The notes under the pieces are model-generated. The model was not told the DNA's origin, did not search any database, and saw only the letters and a list, made by a program, of their open reading frames with translations. A program made the translations under genes and the position numbers. DNA of 64,000 nt from Cellulomonas sp. PhB150 (lineage in GTDB: Bacteria; Actinomycetota; Actinomycetes; Actinomycetales; Cellulomonadaceae). The stretch is from positions 524,042-588,041 of the forward strand of contig NZ_RKHX01000003.1 of NCBI RefSeq assembly GCF_003755175.1, in the 5' to 3' direction. Shown one piece after another: positions 27,082 to 37,072 of this stretch; the first letter of the stretch is position 1; the number at the start of each line of letters is the position of its first letter.

Positions 27082-29562
27082 TTGGCAGGCACGTCGAACC
27101 CGAGGTCCGCTCCCCCGCGGGCCCGTCGCGGCTCTTCCCGTGGCACCCGCGCGGCGACCCCCGCGCGCGGGAAGAACGGCAAGAAGGGCTTCTTCGACTA
27201 CCCCCGCACCGGCTACCACGGTCTGCACCGCTGGCTGCCGTCGTGGCGCGTCGTGCTCGGCACGATCCTCGGCGCCGGCTTCCTCGGCCTCGGTGCGATC
27301 GTCGCCGCGTACGCGACGATCGACATCCCCGCGACCGGCGGCCAGGACACGAGCGCGCAGACCTCGACCGTCTACTACGCGAACAACGCCGACGGCAGCC
27401 GCGGCCCCGTGATGGGGACCTACGCGGTTCAGAAGCGCACGATCGTCGACTACGACACGCTGCCGGACTACGTCGGCAAGGCCGTGGCGGCAGGCGAGGA
27501 CCGCTCGTTCTTCGAGAGCAAGTCCGGCATCTCCGTCACCGGCATGGCGCGCGCGTTCTTCCACAACGCGACCGCGAGCGACGGGACGACGCAGGGCGGC
27601 TCGACCCTCACGCAGCAGTACGTGGAGCGGTACTACGTCGACAAGACGACGACGGACTACGTGGGCAAGGCCCGCGAGGCGCTGATGGCGATCAAGATCG
27701 CGCAGACGGAGTCCAAGGACGAGATCCTCGGCCGGTACCTCAACACGATCTACTTCGGCCGCGACTCCTACGGCGTCCAGGCCGCCTCGCAGGCTTACTT
27801 CGGCGTCGACGCCAAGGACCTGACGATCTCGCAGGCTGCCCTGCTCGCCGCCGTCATCCCCTCCCCCAACAACTGGGACCCCGCGGTGGACGCGGCCAAG
27901 TCCGAGCAGCGGTGGAACATCATCCTCGACGCGATGCAGGAGGAGGGCTGGGTCCCGGCCGCCGAGCGCGCCGACCTGACCTTCCCGGAGACCATCGACT
28001 ACAAGCGCTCCGAGCTCTACCGCGGCCCGCAGGGGTACCTGCTGACGACCGTCGAGAAGGAGCTGGCCGCCGGTCCGCTCCAGCTCACCAAGGACGAGCT
28101 GATGCGAGGCGGCTACTCGATCATCACGACGATCAAGAAGCCCGTGCAGAAGGACATGAACGCCACGGCGAGCGACTTCTTCAAGGGCAAGCTCGTCGAC
28201 GGCGACAAGCCGGACAAGCGCACCAAGGTCGCGATGGCGTCGATCGACCCCGCGACCGGCGCGATCGTGGCGATGTACGGCGGGCGAGACTTCATCGACG
28301 ACCAGATCAACCGGGCGACGGTCGACGCGATCCAGGCGGGCTCGACCTTCAAGCCGTTCACGCTGATCGCCGGCCTCGAGAACGGCAAGACGCTCAACAC
28401 GCGCTACGCCGGCTACTCCCCGCAGACCTTCCCCGAGTGGGAGAACGGGACCAAGGCGGTCCGGAACTTCGGCGACGAGCAGTTCGGCTACATCGATCTC
28501 GTCACCGCCACCGCGCAGTCCGTGAACACGGTGTACGCCCAGCTGAACATCGACGTGGGCGCCGACAAGACCGTCGACGTCGCCGACCGCGCCGGCGTGA
28601 CGACGACGATCCCCGAGGTCCCGTCGAACGTGCTCGGCACCGCGACCGTCCACCCGCTCGACATGGCGAGCGCCTACGCGACCATGGCTGCGGGCGGCAT
28701 CCACCACGACCCGTACATCGTCGCGTCGGTCCTGAACTCGACCGGCTCGACGGCCCTGACCGGCGGGTCCGAGGGCAAGCGCGTCTTCGACAAGGACGTC
28801 ATCGCCGACAGCACCTACGCCATGACGAAGGTCGTCGAGGAGGGGTCCGGCGAGAACTGGGTCAAGCCGCTCGGCCGTCCGATCGCCGGCAAGACCGGCA
28901 CGACGCAGGACAACCGCGCGGCATGGTTCGTCGGCTTCACGCCGCAGATCGCCACCGCTGTCGCGATGAGCCAGGTCGGCCCGGACGGCAAGGCGCAGGT
29001 CACGATCACGCCGATCGGCAACAAGTTCGGGTCCAGCCTGCCGCTGACCGAGGTCACCGGCGCGACGCTTCCCGCGCAGATCTGGTCCACCACGATGGGC
29101 AAGGTCTTCGAGCTCGACGACTACAAGAAGATCGAGCAGTTCCCCGACCGCGCGAACGTCGGCCCCAAGCCCACGGCCCGGCCGACGAAGAGCGCGACGC
29201 CGAAGCCCTCGCCGACGGAGACCAAGACGGAGGCGCCCACGACTGCGGTCGTCCCCGACGGCCTCGTCGGCAAGCTGCAGGCGGACGCGACCAGCGCGCT
29301 GTACGCCGTCGGCCTGGTCCCCGTCATCGAGTCGGCGTACTCGGACACGGTCGTCGTCGGCCGCGTGATCAGCGCGAGCCCCGGCCCCGGCAAGAAGGTC
29401 GACGCGGGTGCGAGCGTCACGCTCGTCATCTCGAGCGGTCCCAAGCCGGCTCCGACGCAGACGCCCAAGCCCACCCAGACGCCGGCGCCGACGAAGACCA
29501 CGCCGCCCAAGCCGACGGAGTCCCCCGACCCTCAGCCGACGGAGGACTCTGCCGGCGGCTGA
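27082..29562 (+). CDS. ponA: class A penicillin-binding protein with PASTA domain
   Basis: An 826-residue bifunctional peptidoglycan synthase. A basic cytoplasmic N-terminus precedes one TM helix (VVLGTILGAGFLGLGAIVAAY, about 54-75). The GT51 glycosyltransferase shows AGEDRSFFESKSG and GGSTLTQQYVERYY. The transpeptidase has the SxxK serine in AGSTFKPFTLIA, SVN in AQSVNTVYAQL and KTGT. A PASTA domain (VVPDGLVGKLQADATSALYA..LVISSGPKP) and a Pro/Thr/Lys tail follow. The TTG at 27082 is preferred because AGGAAGG lies 7 bp upstream; an in-frame GTG at 27037 would add 15 residues without a ribosome-binding site. Matches PonA1 position in mycobacteria. Confidence 0.94.
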   Translation: MAGTSNPRSAPPRARRGSSRGTRAATPARGKNGKKGFFDYPRTGYHGLHRWLPSWRVVLGTILGAGFLGLGAIVAAYATIDIPATGGQDTSAQTSTVYYANNADGSRGPVMGTYAVQKRTIVDYDTLPDYVGKAVAAGEDRSFFESKSGISVTGMARAFFHNATASDGTTQGGSTLTQQYVERYYVDKTTTDYVGKAREALMAIKIAQTESKDEILGRYLNTIYFGRDSYGVQAASQAYFGVDAKDLTISQAALLAAVIPSPNNWDPAVDAAKSEQRWNIILDAMQEEGWVPAAERADLTFPETIDYKRSELYRGPQGYLLTTVEKELAAGPLQLTKDELMRGGYSIITTIKKPVQKDMNATASDFFKGKLVDGDKPDKRTKVAMASIDPATGAIVAMYGGRDFIDDQINRATVDAIQAGSTFKPFTLIAGLENGKTLNTRYAGYSPQTFPEWENGTKAVRNFGDEQFGYIDLVTATAQSVNTVYAQLNIDVGADKTVDVADRAGVTTTIPEVPSNVLGTATVHPLDMASAYATMAAGGIHHDPYIVASVLNSTGSTALTGGSEGKRVFDKDVIADSTYAMTKVVEEGSGENWVKPLGRPIAGKTGTTQDNRAAWFVGFTPQIATAVAMSQVGPDGKAQVTITPIGNKFGSSLPLTEVTGATLPAQIWSTTMGKVFELDDYKKIEQFPDRANVGPKPTARPTKSATPKPSPTETKTEAPTTAVVPDGLVGKLQADATSALYAVGLVPVIESAYSDTVVVGRVISASPGPGKKVDAGASVTLVISSGPKPAPTQTPKPTQTPAPTKTTPPKPTESPDPQPTEDSAGG

Positions 29563-29740
29563 CCCACGATTTCAGGCTGACCGGGCTCGCCCGGTAGGCT
29601 GGAACACTGCTGTGCCCGCACCTCTCGCCCGCCATCGGTCGAGACGCGGGAGCCCGACGAGGTCTCCTCGTCCCGCAGCGACGCACGAGAACCCTCCTGT
29701 CACGGATCGACCGTGACCGCCGAGACCAGAGGAGGTGGGT

Positions 29741-30034
29741 ATGAGCCTGCGTCCGTACGAGATCATGATCATCCTCGACCCCGAGATCGAGGAGCGCACC
29801 GTCGCTCCCTCGCTCGACAAGTACCTGTCGGTCATCACGACCGACGGTGGCTCCGTCGACAAGGTCGACATCTGGGGTCGTCGCCGCCTGGCGTACGACA
29901 TCAAGAAGAAGTCCGAGGGCATCTACGCCGTCGTCGACTTCAAGGCGACGCCCGCCACTGCCAAGGAGCTCGACCGTCAGCTCGGCCTCAACGAGGTCGT
30001 CCTGCGGACCAAGGTCCTTCGCGCCGACGCCTGA
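29741..30034 (+). CDS. rpsF: 30S ribosomal protein S6
   Basis: A 97-residue S6 protein ([47 protein letters not shown]). S6 pairs with S18 on the platform of the small subunit. ATG at 29741 follows GGAGG at 29731-29735. It heads rpsF-ssb-rpsR-rplI, a very conserved order. Confidence 0.97.
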   Translation: MSLRPYEIMIILDPEIEERTVAPSLDKYLSVITTDGGSVDKVDIWGRRRLAYDIKKKSEGIYAVVDFKATPATAKELDRQLGLNEVVLRTKVLRADA

Positions 30035-30124
30035 GTCTGTGCGTATCCGCTGACGCATGTCACTGCATGCGGATAGCGTGCGCCTGACCACATACGACGT
30101 ACATCGAACGAACGAGGAGATGGC

Positions 30125-30649
30125 ATGGCCGGCGAGACCGTCATCACGGTGATCGGGAACCTCACGGGGGACCCCGAGCTGCGCTTCACCCCGTCTGGGG
30201 CAGCGGTGGCCAACTTCACCGTCGCATCCACCCCCCGCACGTTCGACCGCCAGAGCAACGAGTGGAAGGACGGCGACACGCTGTTCATGCGCTGCTCGAT
30301 CTGGCGGGAGGCGGCCGAGTCGGTCGCCGAGTCGCTCACCAAGGGCACCCGCGTCATCGTGACCGGCCGGCTCATCCAGCGTTCGTACGAAACCCGTGAG
30401 GGTGAGAAGCGCACGGTGGTCGAGCTGCAGGTCGACGAGGTCGGCCCGTCCCTCCGCTACGCCACGGCCAAGGTCACCCGGACTCAGCGTTCGGGTGGCG
30501 GCAGCTTCGGCGGCGGCGGGGGCGGCGGCTACAGCGGCGGCCAGGGCGGCGGCAACGCCGGCGGTGGCAGCAGCCAGCAGGAGGACCCGTGGGCCACGCC
30601 CGCAGGTGGCTCCGGCGGCGGCGGCTACTCCGACGAGCCCCCGTTCTGA
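30125..30649 (+). CDS. ssb: single-stranded DNA-binding protein
   Basis: A 174-residue SSB. The N-terminal OB fold (~1-115) shows [28 protein letters not shown] and [20 protein letters not shown] Gly/Ser-rich linker ([17 protein letters not shown]) leads to the acidic protein-docking tail ending DEPPF. It coats ssDNA and recruits replication and repair proteins. Placed between rpsF and rpsR in the usual order; GAGGAG lies just upstream of the ATG. Confidence 0.97.
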   Translation: MAGETVITVIGNLTGDPELRFTPSGAAVANFTVASTPRTFDRQSNEWKDGDTLFMRCSIWREAAESVAESLTKGTRVIVTGRLIQRSYETREGEKRTVVELQVDEVGPSLRYATAKVTRTQRSGGGSFGGGGGGGYSGGQGGGNAGGGSSQQEDPWATPAGGSGGGGYSDEPPF

Positions 30650-30729
30650 TCTAGCCCTCCCAGACAAGACCCCCATCCCCGAGCAACGGCAACGCTCGGG
30701 GCTCCACTCCACCAAGGAGGAGCACCACG

Positions 30730-30966
30730 ATGGCTAAGGCCGTGGTCCGCAAGCCCAAGAAGAAGCAGAACCCCCTCAAGGCGGCGAAGATCGATGTCGT
30801 CGACTACAAGGACACCGCGCTGCTGCGCAAGTTCATCTCCGACCGCGGAAAGATCCGTGCTCGCCGTGTGACCGGTGTGTCCACCCAGGAGCAGCGTGCG
30901 ATCGCACGCGCCGTCAAGAACGCCCGCGAGATGGCCCTGCTGCCGTACTCGTCGTCGGCTCGCTGA
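30730..30966 (+). CDS. rpsR: 30S ribosomal protein S18
   Basis: A 78-residue basic protein with the S18 core [50 protein letters not shown]. It lacks the Cys-rich zinc-binding N-terminal motif of C+ paralogues, so it is the zinc-independent type. AAGGAGG at 30714-30720 precedes the ATG. Confidence 0.97.
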   Translation: MAKAVVRKPKKKQNPLKAAKIDVVDYKDTALLRKFISDRGKIRARRVTGVSTQEQRAIARAVKNAREMALLPYSSSAR

Positions 30967-30980
30967 GAAAGGAGACACTC

Positions 30981-31430
30981 ATGGCCAAGATCATCCTGAC
31001 CCACGAGGTCACCGGACTCGGTGCCCCGGGTGACGTCGTCGAGGTGAAGGACGGGTACGCCCGGAACTACCTCATCCCCCGCAGCCTGGCCACGCCGTGG
31101 ACCAAGGGTGCGGAGAAGGACGTCACCGCGATCCGCAAGGCCCGCAAGGCCCGCGAGATCGCCACGCTCGACGACGCCAAGGCGATCCGCGACTCGCTGC
31201 AGTCCAAGCCTGTCGTGGTCACCGCCAAGGCCGGCGAGGCCGGTCGCCTGTTCGGCGCCGTCACCACCGCGGAGATCGCCGAGGCCGTCAAGGCCTCCGG
31301 CGCCCCGCAGATCGACAAGCGCAAGGTCGAGATCGGTCAGCCGATCAAGTCCCTGGGCGAGTACAAGGTGTCGGTCCGTCTGCACTCGGACGTCTCCGCC
31401 ACGGTGACCGTCAAGGTCGTCGCTGCCTGA
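30981..31430 (+). CDS. rplI: 50S ribosomal protein L9
   Basis: A 149-residue two-domain L9: N-terminal [31 protein letters not shown], a long connecting helix ([27 protein letters not shown]) and a C-terminal RNA-binding domain. AAAGGAG precedes the ATG by 8 bp. It ends the rpsF operon ahead of the bidirectional terminator at 31453. Confidence 0.97.
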   Translation: MAKIILTHEVTGLGAPGDVVEVKDGYARNYLIPRSLATPWTKGAEKDVTAIRKARKAREIATLDDAKAIRDSLQSKPVVVTAKAGEAGRLFGAVTTAEIAEAVKASGAPQIDKRKVEIGQPIKSLGEYKVSVRLHSDVSATVTVKVVAA

Positions 31431-31452
31431 CCTCAGGTTCGAGAACGACGAG

Positions 31453-31488
31453 AGCGCCCCGCCCCCGAGAGATCGGGAGCGGGGCGCT
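31453..31488. terminator. bidirectional terminator between rplI and livF
   Basis: AGCGCCCCGCCCCCGA (31453-31468) pairs with TCGGGAGCGGGGCGCT (31473-31488), 15 of 16 matches and a 4-base loop. It lies between converging genes and can serve both. Confidence 0.85.
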
Positions 31489-31506
31489 GTCGTCGTACGG
31501 GAGAGA

Positions 31507-32226
31507 TCAGGCGACGCCGAGGTAGGCCTGCTTGACCGCCGGGTCGGCGAGCAGGTCCGCCCCCTTGCCTGAGGTCGTCACCTCACCGGTCTCCAGGATG
31601 TAGGCCCGGTCGGACCGGGACAGCGCCTGCTGCGCGTTCTGCTCGACGAGCAGGATCGTGGTCCCCTCCGTGTTGATCTCCGTGATGATGCGGAAGATCT
31701 GCTGGATCACCAGCGGGGCGAGTCCCATCGACGGCTCGTCGAGCAGCAGGAGCCGCGGGCGGGCCATGAGCGCGCGGCCGATGGCGAGCATCTGCTGCTC
31801 ACCGCCGGACAGCGTGCCGCCGACCTGCGTGCGCCGCTCGAGCAGGCGCGGGAACAGCTCGAAGACGCGGTCGACGGTCTTGTCGTGCTCCGCCTTCGTC
31901 TTGAACGTCCGGGCGTAGGCGCCCATCTCCAGGTTCTCGACGACCGTCATGCCCGGGAACACCCCGCGGCCCTCGGGCGCCTGGACGATGCCGGCGGTGA
32001 CGCGCTCGTGCGCCTTCATCCGCGTGATGTCCTTGCCGTCGAACCAGACCGACCCGCGCGCCACCGGGCGGATGCCCGAGACGGCACGCATGGTCGTGGT
32101 CTTGCCCGCGCCGTTGGCGCCGATCAGCGTCACGAGCTCGCCGTCCTCGACGGTGAGCGAGATGCCGCGGACGGCCTCGATGCGGTCGTAGGAGACCGTC
32201 AGGTCCTTGAGCTCAAGCAGTGGCAT
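31507..32226 (-). CDS. livF: branched-chain amino acid ABC transporter, ATP-binding protein LivF
   Basis: A 239-residue ABC ATPase of the LivF type. Seen: Walker A LIGANGAGKTTTMRA, Q-loop region IVQAPEGRGVFPGMTVVENLEMGAY, signature LSGGEQQMLAIGRALMARP, Walker B LLLLDEPSMGL. It energises import of Leu/Ile/Val or related substrates together with LivG. Its start overlaps livG by 14 bp, and it is the last gene of livK-livH-livM-livG-livF. Confidence 0.93.
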   Translation of the reverse strand: MPLLELKDLTVSYDRIEAVRGISLTVEDGELVTLIGANGAGKTTTMRAVSGIRPVARGSVWFDGKDITRMKAHERVTAGIVQAPEGRGVFPGMTVVENLEMGAYARTFKTKAEHDKTVDRVFELFPRLLERRTQVGGTLSGGEQQMLAIGRALMARPRLLLLDEPSMGLAPLVIQQIFRIITEINTEGTTILLVEQNAQQALSRSDRAYILETGEVTTSGKGADLLADPAVKQAYLGVA

Positions 32227-33208
32227 CGTCGGGCACCCCCAGGTAGGCGGCGATGACGGCGGGGTCGGAGGAGACCTCCGCCGGCAGGCCGTCGGCGATC
32301 TTGCGGCCGAACTCCAGCACGACGACGCGGTCGGTCACTCCCATGACCAGGCGCATGTCATGCTCGATCAGCAGGACGGTGTAGCCGTCGTCGCGGATCT
32401 TGCGGATCAGGTCCATCAGCGACTGCTTCTCCGCCGGGTTGAACCCGGCGGCGGGCTCGTCGAGGCACAGCAGCTTGGGCTGCGTGGCCAGGGCCCGGGC
32501 GATCTCCAGGCGGCGCTGGTCGCCGTAGGAGAGGTTGCGCGACTTCTCGGTGGCGCGGTTGCCGATCCCGACGAACTCCAGCAGGGCCATGGCCCGCTCG
32601 AGCGCGTCGTGCTCCTCGTGCCGGTGACGCCGGCTGCGGAAGACCGCGCCCGGGACCGACGTGCGGTGCCGGGCGTCCGTGCCCACGACGACGTTCTCGA
32701 GCGCCGTCATGTCGGAGAACAGCCGGATGTTCTGGAACGTCCGGGCGATGCCGAGCCGGGTGATCTGGTTGCGCTTGATCGTCCCGATGGGGTTGCCGTC
32801 GAACATAACCGCCCCCGACGTCGGCCGGTAGATGCCCGACATCGTGTTGAAGCACGTCGTCTTGCCCGCGCCGTTCGGGCCGATCAGCCCGAGGATCTCG
32901 CCGCGGCGGATGTCGAACGTGACCCCGTCGAGGGCCGTGAGGCCGCCGAACTTCACGGTCACGTCCTTCATCTGCAGCAGCGGCTCGCCGACTGACGCGT
33001 GGATGTCCCGGTCCGAGGCCACGACCTCCGCTACGTGCGACTCGTCGGCCAGCTCCGGGTCGACCGCGGACAGGTCGATCTCGACCGCTTCCTCGACCCC
33101 GCCGTCCGGCAGGTACTCCTCGGGGGTGGATCCGCCGACCATCTCGTCGGTGCCGCGGAACTCCTCGTCGTGCTCGGAGCCTGCTCCGATGCCTCCGGGG
33201 CTGCTCAT
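32213..33208 (-). CDS. livG: branched-chain amino acid ABC transporter, ATP-binding protein LivG with acidic N-terminal extension
   Basis: A 331-residue ABC ATPase: Walker A LIGPNGAGKTTCFN, the LivG-type RTFQNIRLFSDMTALENVVVG, signature NLSYGDQRRLEIARAL, Walker B LLCLDEPAAGFNP, and H-loop IEHDM. Unusually, about 75 acidic, probably disordered residues (EHDEEFRGTDEMVGGSTPEE) precede the ATPase domain; LivG proteins are normally about 255-290 residues. A later start cannot be excluded, but the start at 33208 overlaps the livM stop by 4 bp, which supports the long form. Confidence 0.9.
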   Translation of the reverse strand: MSSPGGIGAGSEHDEEFRGTDEMVGGSTPEEYLPDGGVEEAVEIDLSAVDPELADESHVAEVVASDRDIHASVGEPLLQMKDVTVKFGGLTALDGVTFDIRRGEILGLIGPNGAGKTTCFNTMSGIYRPTSGAVMFDGNPIGTIKRNQITRLGIARTFQNIRLFSDMTALENVVVGTDARHRTSVPGAVFRSRRHRHEEHDALERAMALLEFVGIGNRATEKSRNLSYGDQRRLEIARALATQPKLLCLDEPAAGFNPAEKQSLMDLIRKIRDDGYTVLLIEHDMRLVMGVTDRVVVLEFGRKIADGLPAEVSSDPAVIAAYLGVPDDATA

Positions 33209-34449
33209 CGGGCACCTCCCTCGGTGTCGGTGGCGGCCGCGGGAGCGGGCGCGGGCTTGCGGTTCAGGGCGAGGGCGGCCTTGCGGGTGGCGACGTAGAT
33301 CGCTCTCCCGTACGCCAGGAGCTTCTGCCGCGCCGGGATCAACCCTTGTGGCCGGAAGATCATCAGCACGACGAGCGCGACGCCGAAGAACAGGTACTTG
33401 TAGTTGGCGATCTCATTGCCGTCGATCGGGATGCCGAGCAGCTCGGTGCGCCCGAGGAAGAAGTTCGGCAGGTAGACGATGACGAACGCGCCCAGGATCA
33501 CGCCGAGCTTGTTCCCCTGGCCGCCCAGGACGACGGCGCACAGGAACAGCATCGAGTTGATGACGTTGAACGTCGTCGGGACCACGAACTGCACCTGGCC
33601 GGCGTACAGCGCGCCGGAGAGCCCGCCGATCGAGGCGCCGATGATGAACGCCCAGAGCTTGAACTTGAACGTCGGCACGCCCATGATCTCGGCCGCGTCC
33701 TCGTCCTCACGGATCGCCACCCACGCGCGGCCCACGCGGGACCGCTCGAGGTTCCCGACGATGAGCAGCACGATGATGATGAAGACGATGCTCACCCAGA
33801 ACCACCAGGTCCCGGAGTTGAACGGTGCCGTGCTGTTGCCCGCGGAGAAGACGCCGTTGGGTCGCGACTCGGACACGCCGGCGACCGGGTAGGCGATCTT
33901 GGTCAGGCCCTGGCCGCCGCGCGTGAGGTTGGTGAGGTTGTCGGCCAGGAGGCGGACGATCTCGCCGAAGCCGAGCGTGACGATGGCCAGGTAATCGCCG
34001 CGCAGCCGCAGGGTCGGTGTGCCGAGGATGAGCCCGGATATCGCGGTGATGGCGATGGCGATCGGGAGGGCGAACAGCCACGCCCAGTCGCGCGAGAGCC
34101 AGTCGTCGGTGAGGTTCCACGGGCTGTCGGGGCTGGTCAGCAGGCCGACCGTGTAGGCGCCGATCGCGTAGAAGCCGACGTAGCCGAGGTCGAGAAGACC
34201 CGTCTGGCCGACGACGACGTTGAGGCCGATCGCCAGCAGGGCGTACATGCCGAACTGCGCCAGGACGCCACCGAAGTCGGTGCCGACCGTGGTCAGAACG
34301 GGCGGCCGGATCACCGGCAGAAGGGCGATGAAGACAATGAACGGCACGCCGATCAGCCACTGAGTGGGGCGGGCGAGTGCATCCCACCACAGGCGGAGCT
34401 TGTCGCTGAAGCTGAGCTGCAGCGTGGGTCTGGTGGTCTCGGTGCTCAT
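33205..34449 (-). CDS. livM: branched-chain amino acid ABC transporter permease LivM
   Basis: A 414-residue permease with about ten hydrophobic segments and LivM motifs: AIGLNVVVGQTGLLDLGYVGFYAIGAYT and FKLWAFIIGASIGGLSGALYAG, LGGQGNKLGVILGAFVIV. The N-terminus carries one extra TM relative to LivH. C-terminal Ala/Pro/Lys tail. ATG at 34449 overlaps the livH stop and its own stop overlaps livG. Confidence 0.92.
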   Translation of the reverse strand: MSTETTRPTLQLSFSDKLRLWWDALARPTQWLIGVPFIVFIALLPVIRPPVLTTVGTDFGGVLAQFGMYALLAIGLNVVVGQTGLLDLGYVGFYAIGAYTVGLLTSPDSPWNLTDDWLSRDWAWLFALPIAIAITAISGLILGTPTLRLRGDYLAIVTLGFGEIVRLLADNLTNLTRGGQGLTKIAYPVAGVSESRPNGVFSAGNSTAPFNSGTWWFWVSIVFIIIVLLIVGNLERSRVGRAWVAIREDEDAAEIMGVPTFKFKLWAFIIGASIGGLSGALYAGQVQFVVPTTFNVINSMLFLCAVVLGGQGNKLGVILGAFVIVYLPNFFLGRTELLGIPIDGNEIANYKYLFFGVALVVLMIFRPQGLIPARQKLLAYGRAIYVATRKAALALNRKPAPAPAAATDTEGGAR

Positions 34450-35483
34450 GCTCGTGCCCTCCCGAGGGACTCACCCAGGATGCCGGTAGGTCGGATCATC
34501 AGCACCAGGATCAGCACGACGAACGCGACCACGTCACGCCACTCCGTGCCGAACAGCGCTTGGCCGTACAGCTCCATCACGCCGAGCAGCAGGCCACCGA
34601 GCAGGGCGCCGCGCAGGTTGCCGATGCCACCGAGGACGGCGGCGCTGAAGGCCTTGATCCCGAGGATGAACCCCCCGGAGTAGATGACGCCGCTGGGTAC
34701 CCGCAGTGTGTAGAGCATCGCCGCGGCGCCGGCCAGCAGGCCGCCGATGAGGAACGTCAGCATGATGACGCGCTCGCGCGAGACGCCCATGAGCGTCGCG
34801 GTCACGGGGTCCTGCGCCACGGCTCGGATGCCGCGCCCGAACTTGGTCAGCGTCACGAACCGCTCTGTCGCGAAGGCCAGCAGGAGCGCGGCGATGACGA
34901 TGACGATCTCGACGTTCGTGACCTCGGCGCCGAAGACGCTGAACTGCACGGAGGGCACGACGAGCCGGATGGGCTGCTGGGCGATCGATCCGCCGAGCTC
35001 GTTGTTGGTCAGCTTCGGGAGGACGAAGTGCACGAACTCCTGGATGACGAACGAGGCGCCGATCGCGGTGATGAGGAAGACCAGCGACGGTGCGCCGCGC
35101 TTGCGCAGCGGTCTGTAGGCGACCCGCTCGAGCCCGACGGCGGCGCCGCCGGAGACGATCATGCCGCCGATCATGGCGAGCAGGAGGTACGTGACCGTCA
35201 TGATCGTGCCCTGCGTGTACGCGTCTCCGCGAGGCGTGAAGCCGAGCAGCATGAGCATCGCGTACTGCCCGAACATGCCGAGCATGAAGATCTCGGAGTG
35301 GGCGAAGTTGATGAGCCGCAGGACGCCGTACACGAGGGTGTAGCCGACGGCGACCAGTGCGTAGATGGACCCGTAGGTGAGTCCGTCGATGGTCAGGGCC
35401 CAGAAGTTGTCGACGAGGGACTGGACGTTGAAGTCGATCACCCCGTCGGCGAGGACTTGGCCGGCCGACATGACGGCGCTCAT
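34446..35483 (-). CDS. livH: branched-chain amino acid ABC transporter permease LivH
   Basis: A 345-residue permease of the LivH family: GLTYGSIYALVAVGYTLVYGVLRLINFAHSEIFMLG, YRPLRKRGAPSLVFLITAIGASF, GGFILGIKAFSAAVLGGIGNLRGALLGGLLLGVMELYG. ATG at 35483 is chosen because AGGAGC lies just upstream; the longer in-frame ORF runs into the hairpin region. It follows livK across a terminator-like hairpin. Confidence 0.93.
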   Translation of the reverse strand: MSAVMSAGQVLADGVIDFNVQSLVDNFWALTIDGLTYGSIYALVAVGYTLVYGVLRLINFAHSEIFMLGMFGQYAMLMLLGFTPRGDAYTQGTIMTVTYLLLAMIGGMIVSGGAAVGLERVAYRPLRKRGAPSLVFLITAIGASFVIQEFVHFVLPKLTNNELGGSIAQQPIRLVVPSVQFSVFGAEVTNVEIVIVIAALLLAFATERFVTLTKFGRGIRAVAQDPVTATLMGVSRERVIMLTFLIGGLLAGAAAMLYTLRVPSGVIYSGGFILGIKAFSAAVLGGIGNLRGALLGGLLLGVMELYGQALFGTEWRDVVAFVVLILVLMIRPTGILGESLGRARA

Positions 35484-35516
35484 GGTGCTCCTAGGTGGGT
35501 GGGAGGGGCAGTGCAG

Positions 35517-35553
35517 CACGGCGGCCGGGCCCCGAAGGAACCCGGCCGCCGTG
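35517..35553 (-). terminator. attenuator-type hairpin between livK and livH
   Basis: CACGGCGGCCGGG (35517-35529) pairs perfectly with CCCGGCCGCCGTG (35541-35553). Such a hairpin directly after the binding-protein gene commonly lowers expression of the transporter genes relative to livK; that role is inferred. Confidence 0.8.
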
Positions 35554-35559
35554 TCGTCG

Positions 35560-36798
35560 TCACTTGACCTGGTAGATCCAGATCAGGGCCGAGGCGAGCT
35601 CGCCCGTGGCGTCCCACTTGTAGTGGCGGGCCAGGCCGTCACCGTCGTAGCTCTTGACGAAGTCGACCAGACCGGCGCGGTCCTTCACGCCCGAGTCGAT
35701 GCCCTTGAGCATGATCGTCGCGAGGTCGTAGGCCTCGACCGAGTAGACACCCGAGTCGATGTTGAACTTGGCCTTGTAGTCCGCGGCGAACTTCTCGGGC
35801 GCCGGGCCGCAGGGGCAGCTGAGGTAGGCGTCCTTGGCAGCCGAACCGGCCTGCTTGACGAACTGCGGGTCGTTCGTGCCGTCGGCCGAGACGAAGGCCG
35901 CCGTGACGCCGGCCTCCTTGAGCTGCGACGCGAACGGCGCGCCCTCGGCGTAGTAGCCGGCGTAGAAGACGGCGTCGGGCGCCGCGGTCTTGATGATCTG
36001 GACGGTGGCGGAGAAGTCCTTGTCACCGGCCTTGACCTTGGCGGCGCAGGACGAGTCCGCGGCGTCGCCGAGGCCCGACGTGATCTGGGCGGCCAGGCCC
36101 ACGCCGTAGTCGGAGTCGTCCTGGACGACGCAGACCTTGGCGAACTTCAGCGTGTTGACGAGGTAGGCGGCGACCGACGGCCCCTGGACGGCGTCGTTGG
36201 CGAGGCCGCGGTAGAAGTTCGTCCAGCCGTTCTTGACCAGGTCCGGGTTGGTGGCCGAGGCCGTCAGCGAGAGCAGGCCGGCGTCGGAGAACACCTGGCC
36301 GACGGCCGCGGTCTCACCCGAGAACGCCGGGCCGAGCAGGCCGATGACGCTCTTGTCGCCGACGATCGACGGCGCGACCTGGGTGGCCTTCTGCGGGTCG
36401 CCCTCGGTGTCGAACTCCTTGACGGTGACCTGGCAGCCGGCGTTCGCCGCGTTGTGCGCGTCCACGGCGAGCTTGGCGCCGTTGAGGATGTTGATGCCCA
36501 GGGCGGCGTTGGGGCCGGTCAGGGCGCCCGCCATGGCGATCGTGACGGGGTCGCACTTGGCGGACCCGTCACCGGCCGGGTCGGCGGCGTTCGAGGTGTC
36601 CGCGGCGGGGACCTCCTCGCCCTTGGTGTCGATCTGCACGACCGGCTGGATGCTGAGGTCGCCGGACGCTGCGGCCGACTCGCTGCCCGATGCCGTCGGC
36701 GTGTCGCCGGAGTCGTCCTTCGACGAACAGCCGGCCAGCATGAGGCCGGCGACGAGCACCAGAGCGGTACCCGCCATCTTGGGGGTGGAACTACGCAT
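35560..36798 (-). CDS. livK: branched-chain amino acid-binding lipoprotein LivK
   Basis: A 412-residue periplasmic-binding-like lipoprotein. The N-terminal signal ends in lipobox LVAGLMLAGCSSK (Cys about residue 24). An acidic Ser/Asp-rich spacer is followed by the type I binding fold: VTIAMAGALTGPNAALGINILNGAKLAVDAHN, VIGLLGPAFSGETAAVGQVFSDAGLLSLTASATNPDL, and AYDLATIMLKGIDSG near the end. It captures substrate for LivHMGF. Branched-chain amino acids are the family default; other amino acids, urea or short amides are possible. Confidence 0.9.
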   Translation of the reverse strand: MRSSTPKMAGTALVLVAGLMLAGCSSKDDSGDTPTASGSESAAASGDLSIQPVVQIDTKGEEVPAADTSNAADPAGDGSAKCDPVTIAMAGALTGPNAALGINILNGAKLAVDAHNAANAGCQVTVKEFDTEGDPQKATQVAPSIVGDKSVIGLLGPAFSGETAAVGQVFSDAGLLSLTASATNPDLVKNGWTNFYRGLANDAVQGPSVAAYLVNTLKFAKVCVVQDDSDYGVGLAAQITSGLGDAADSSCAAKVKAGDKDFSATVQIIKTAAPDAVFYAGYYAEGAPFASQLKEAGVTAAFVSADGTNDPQFVKQAGSAAKDAYLSCPCGPAPEKFAADYKAKFNIDSGVYSVEAYDLATIMLKGIDSGVKDRAGLVDFVKSYDGDGLARHYKWDATGELASALIWIYQVK

Positions 36799-37072
36799 GA
36801 GCTGCTACCTCCGTGGAATGAGCACGATCCGTCGTTGCCGACGTCCGTGTCCCGGCCGCGTGCGTGCCAGGGCTGGTCGCACCGTAGAGCGACAGAGTTA
36901 CCGGTGAGTTTCGTTCTGCGCAAGGTTCGTGACGATTGGGCATCGACCACATCACGGATGCATCACGGCCACCAGGTGGACGGGACGGTCGTGAGACACC
37001 TGGCTGCGCTGCCATGTGCGTACTCTGCAGGCCCGCGCCGCTGAGCGCGCGCTGTGGGCCGCGACACGCCGC

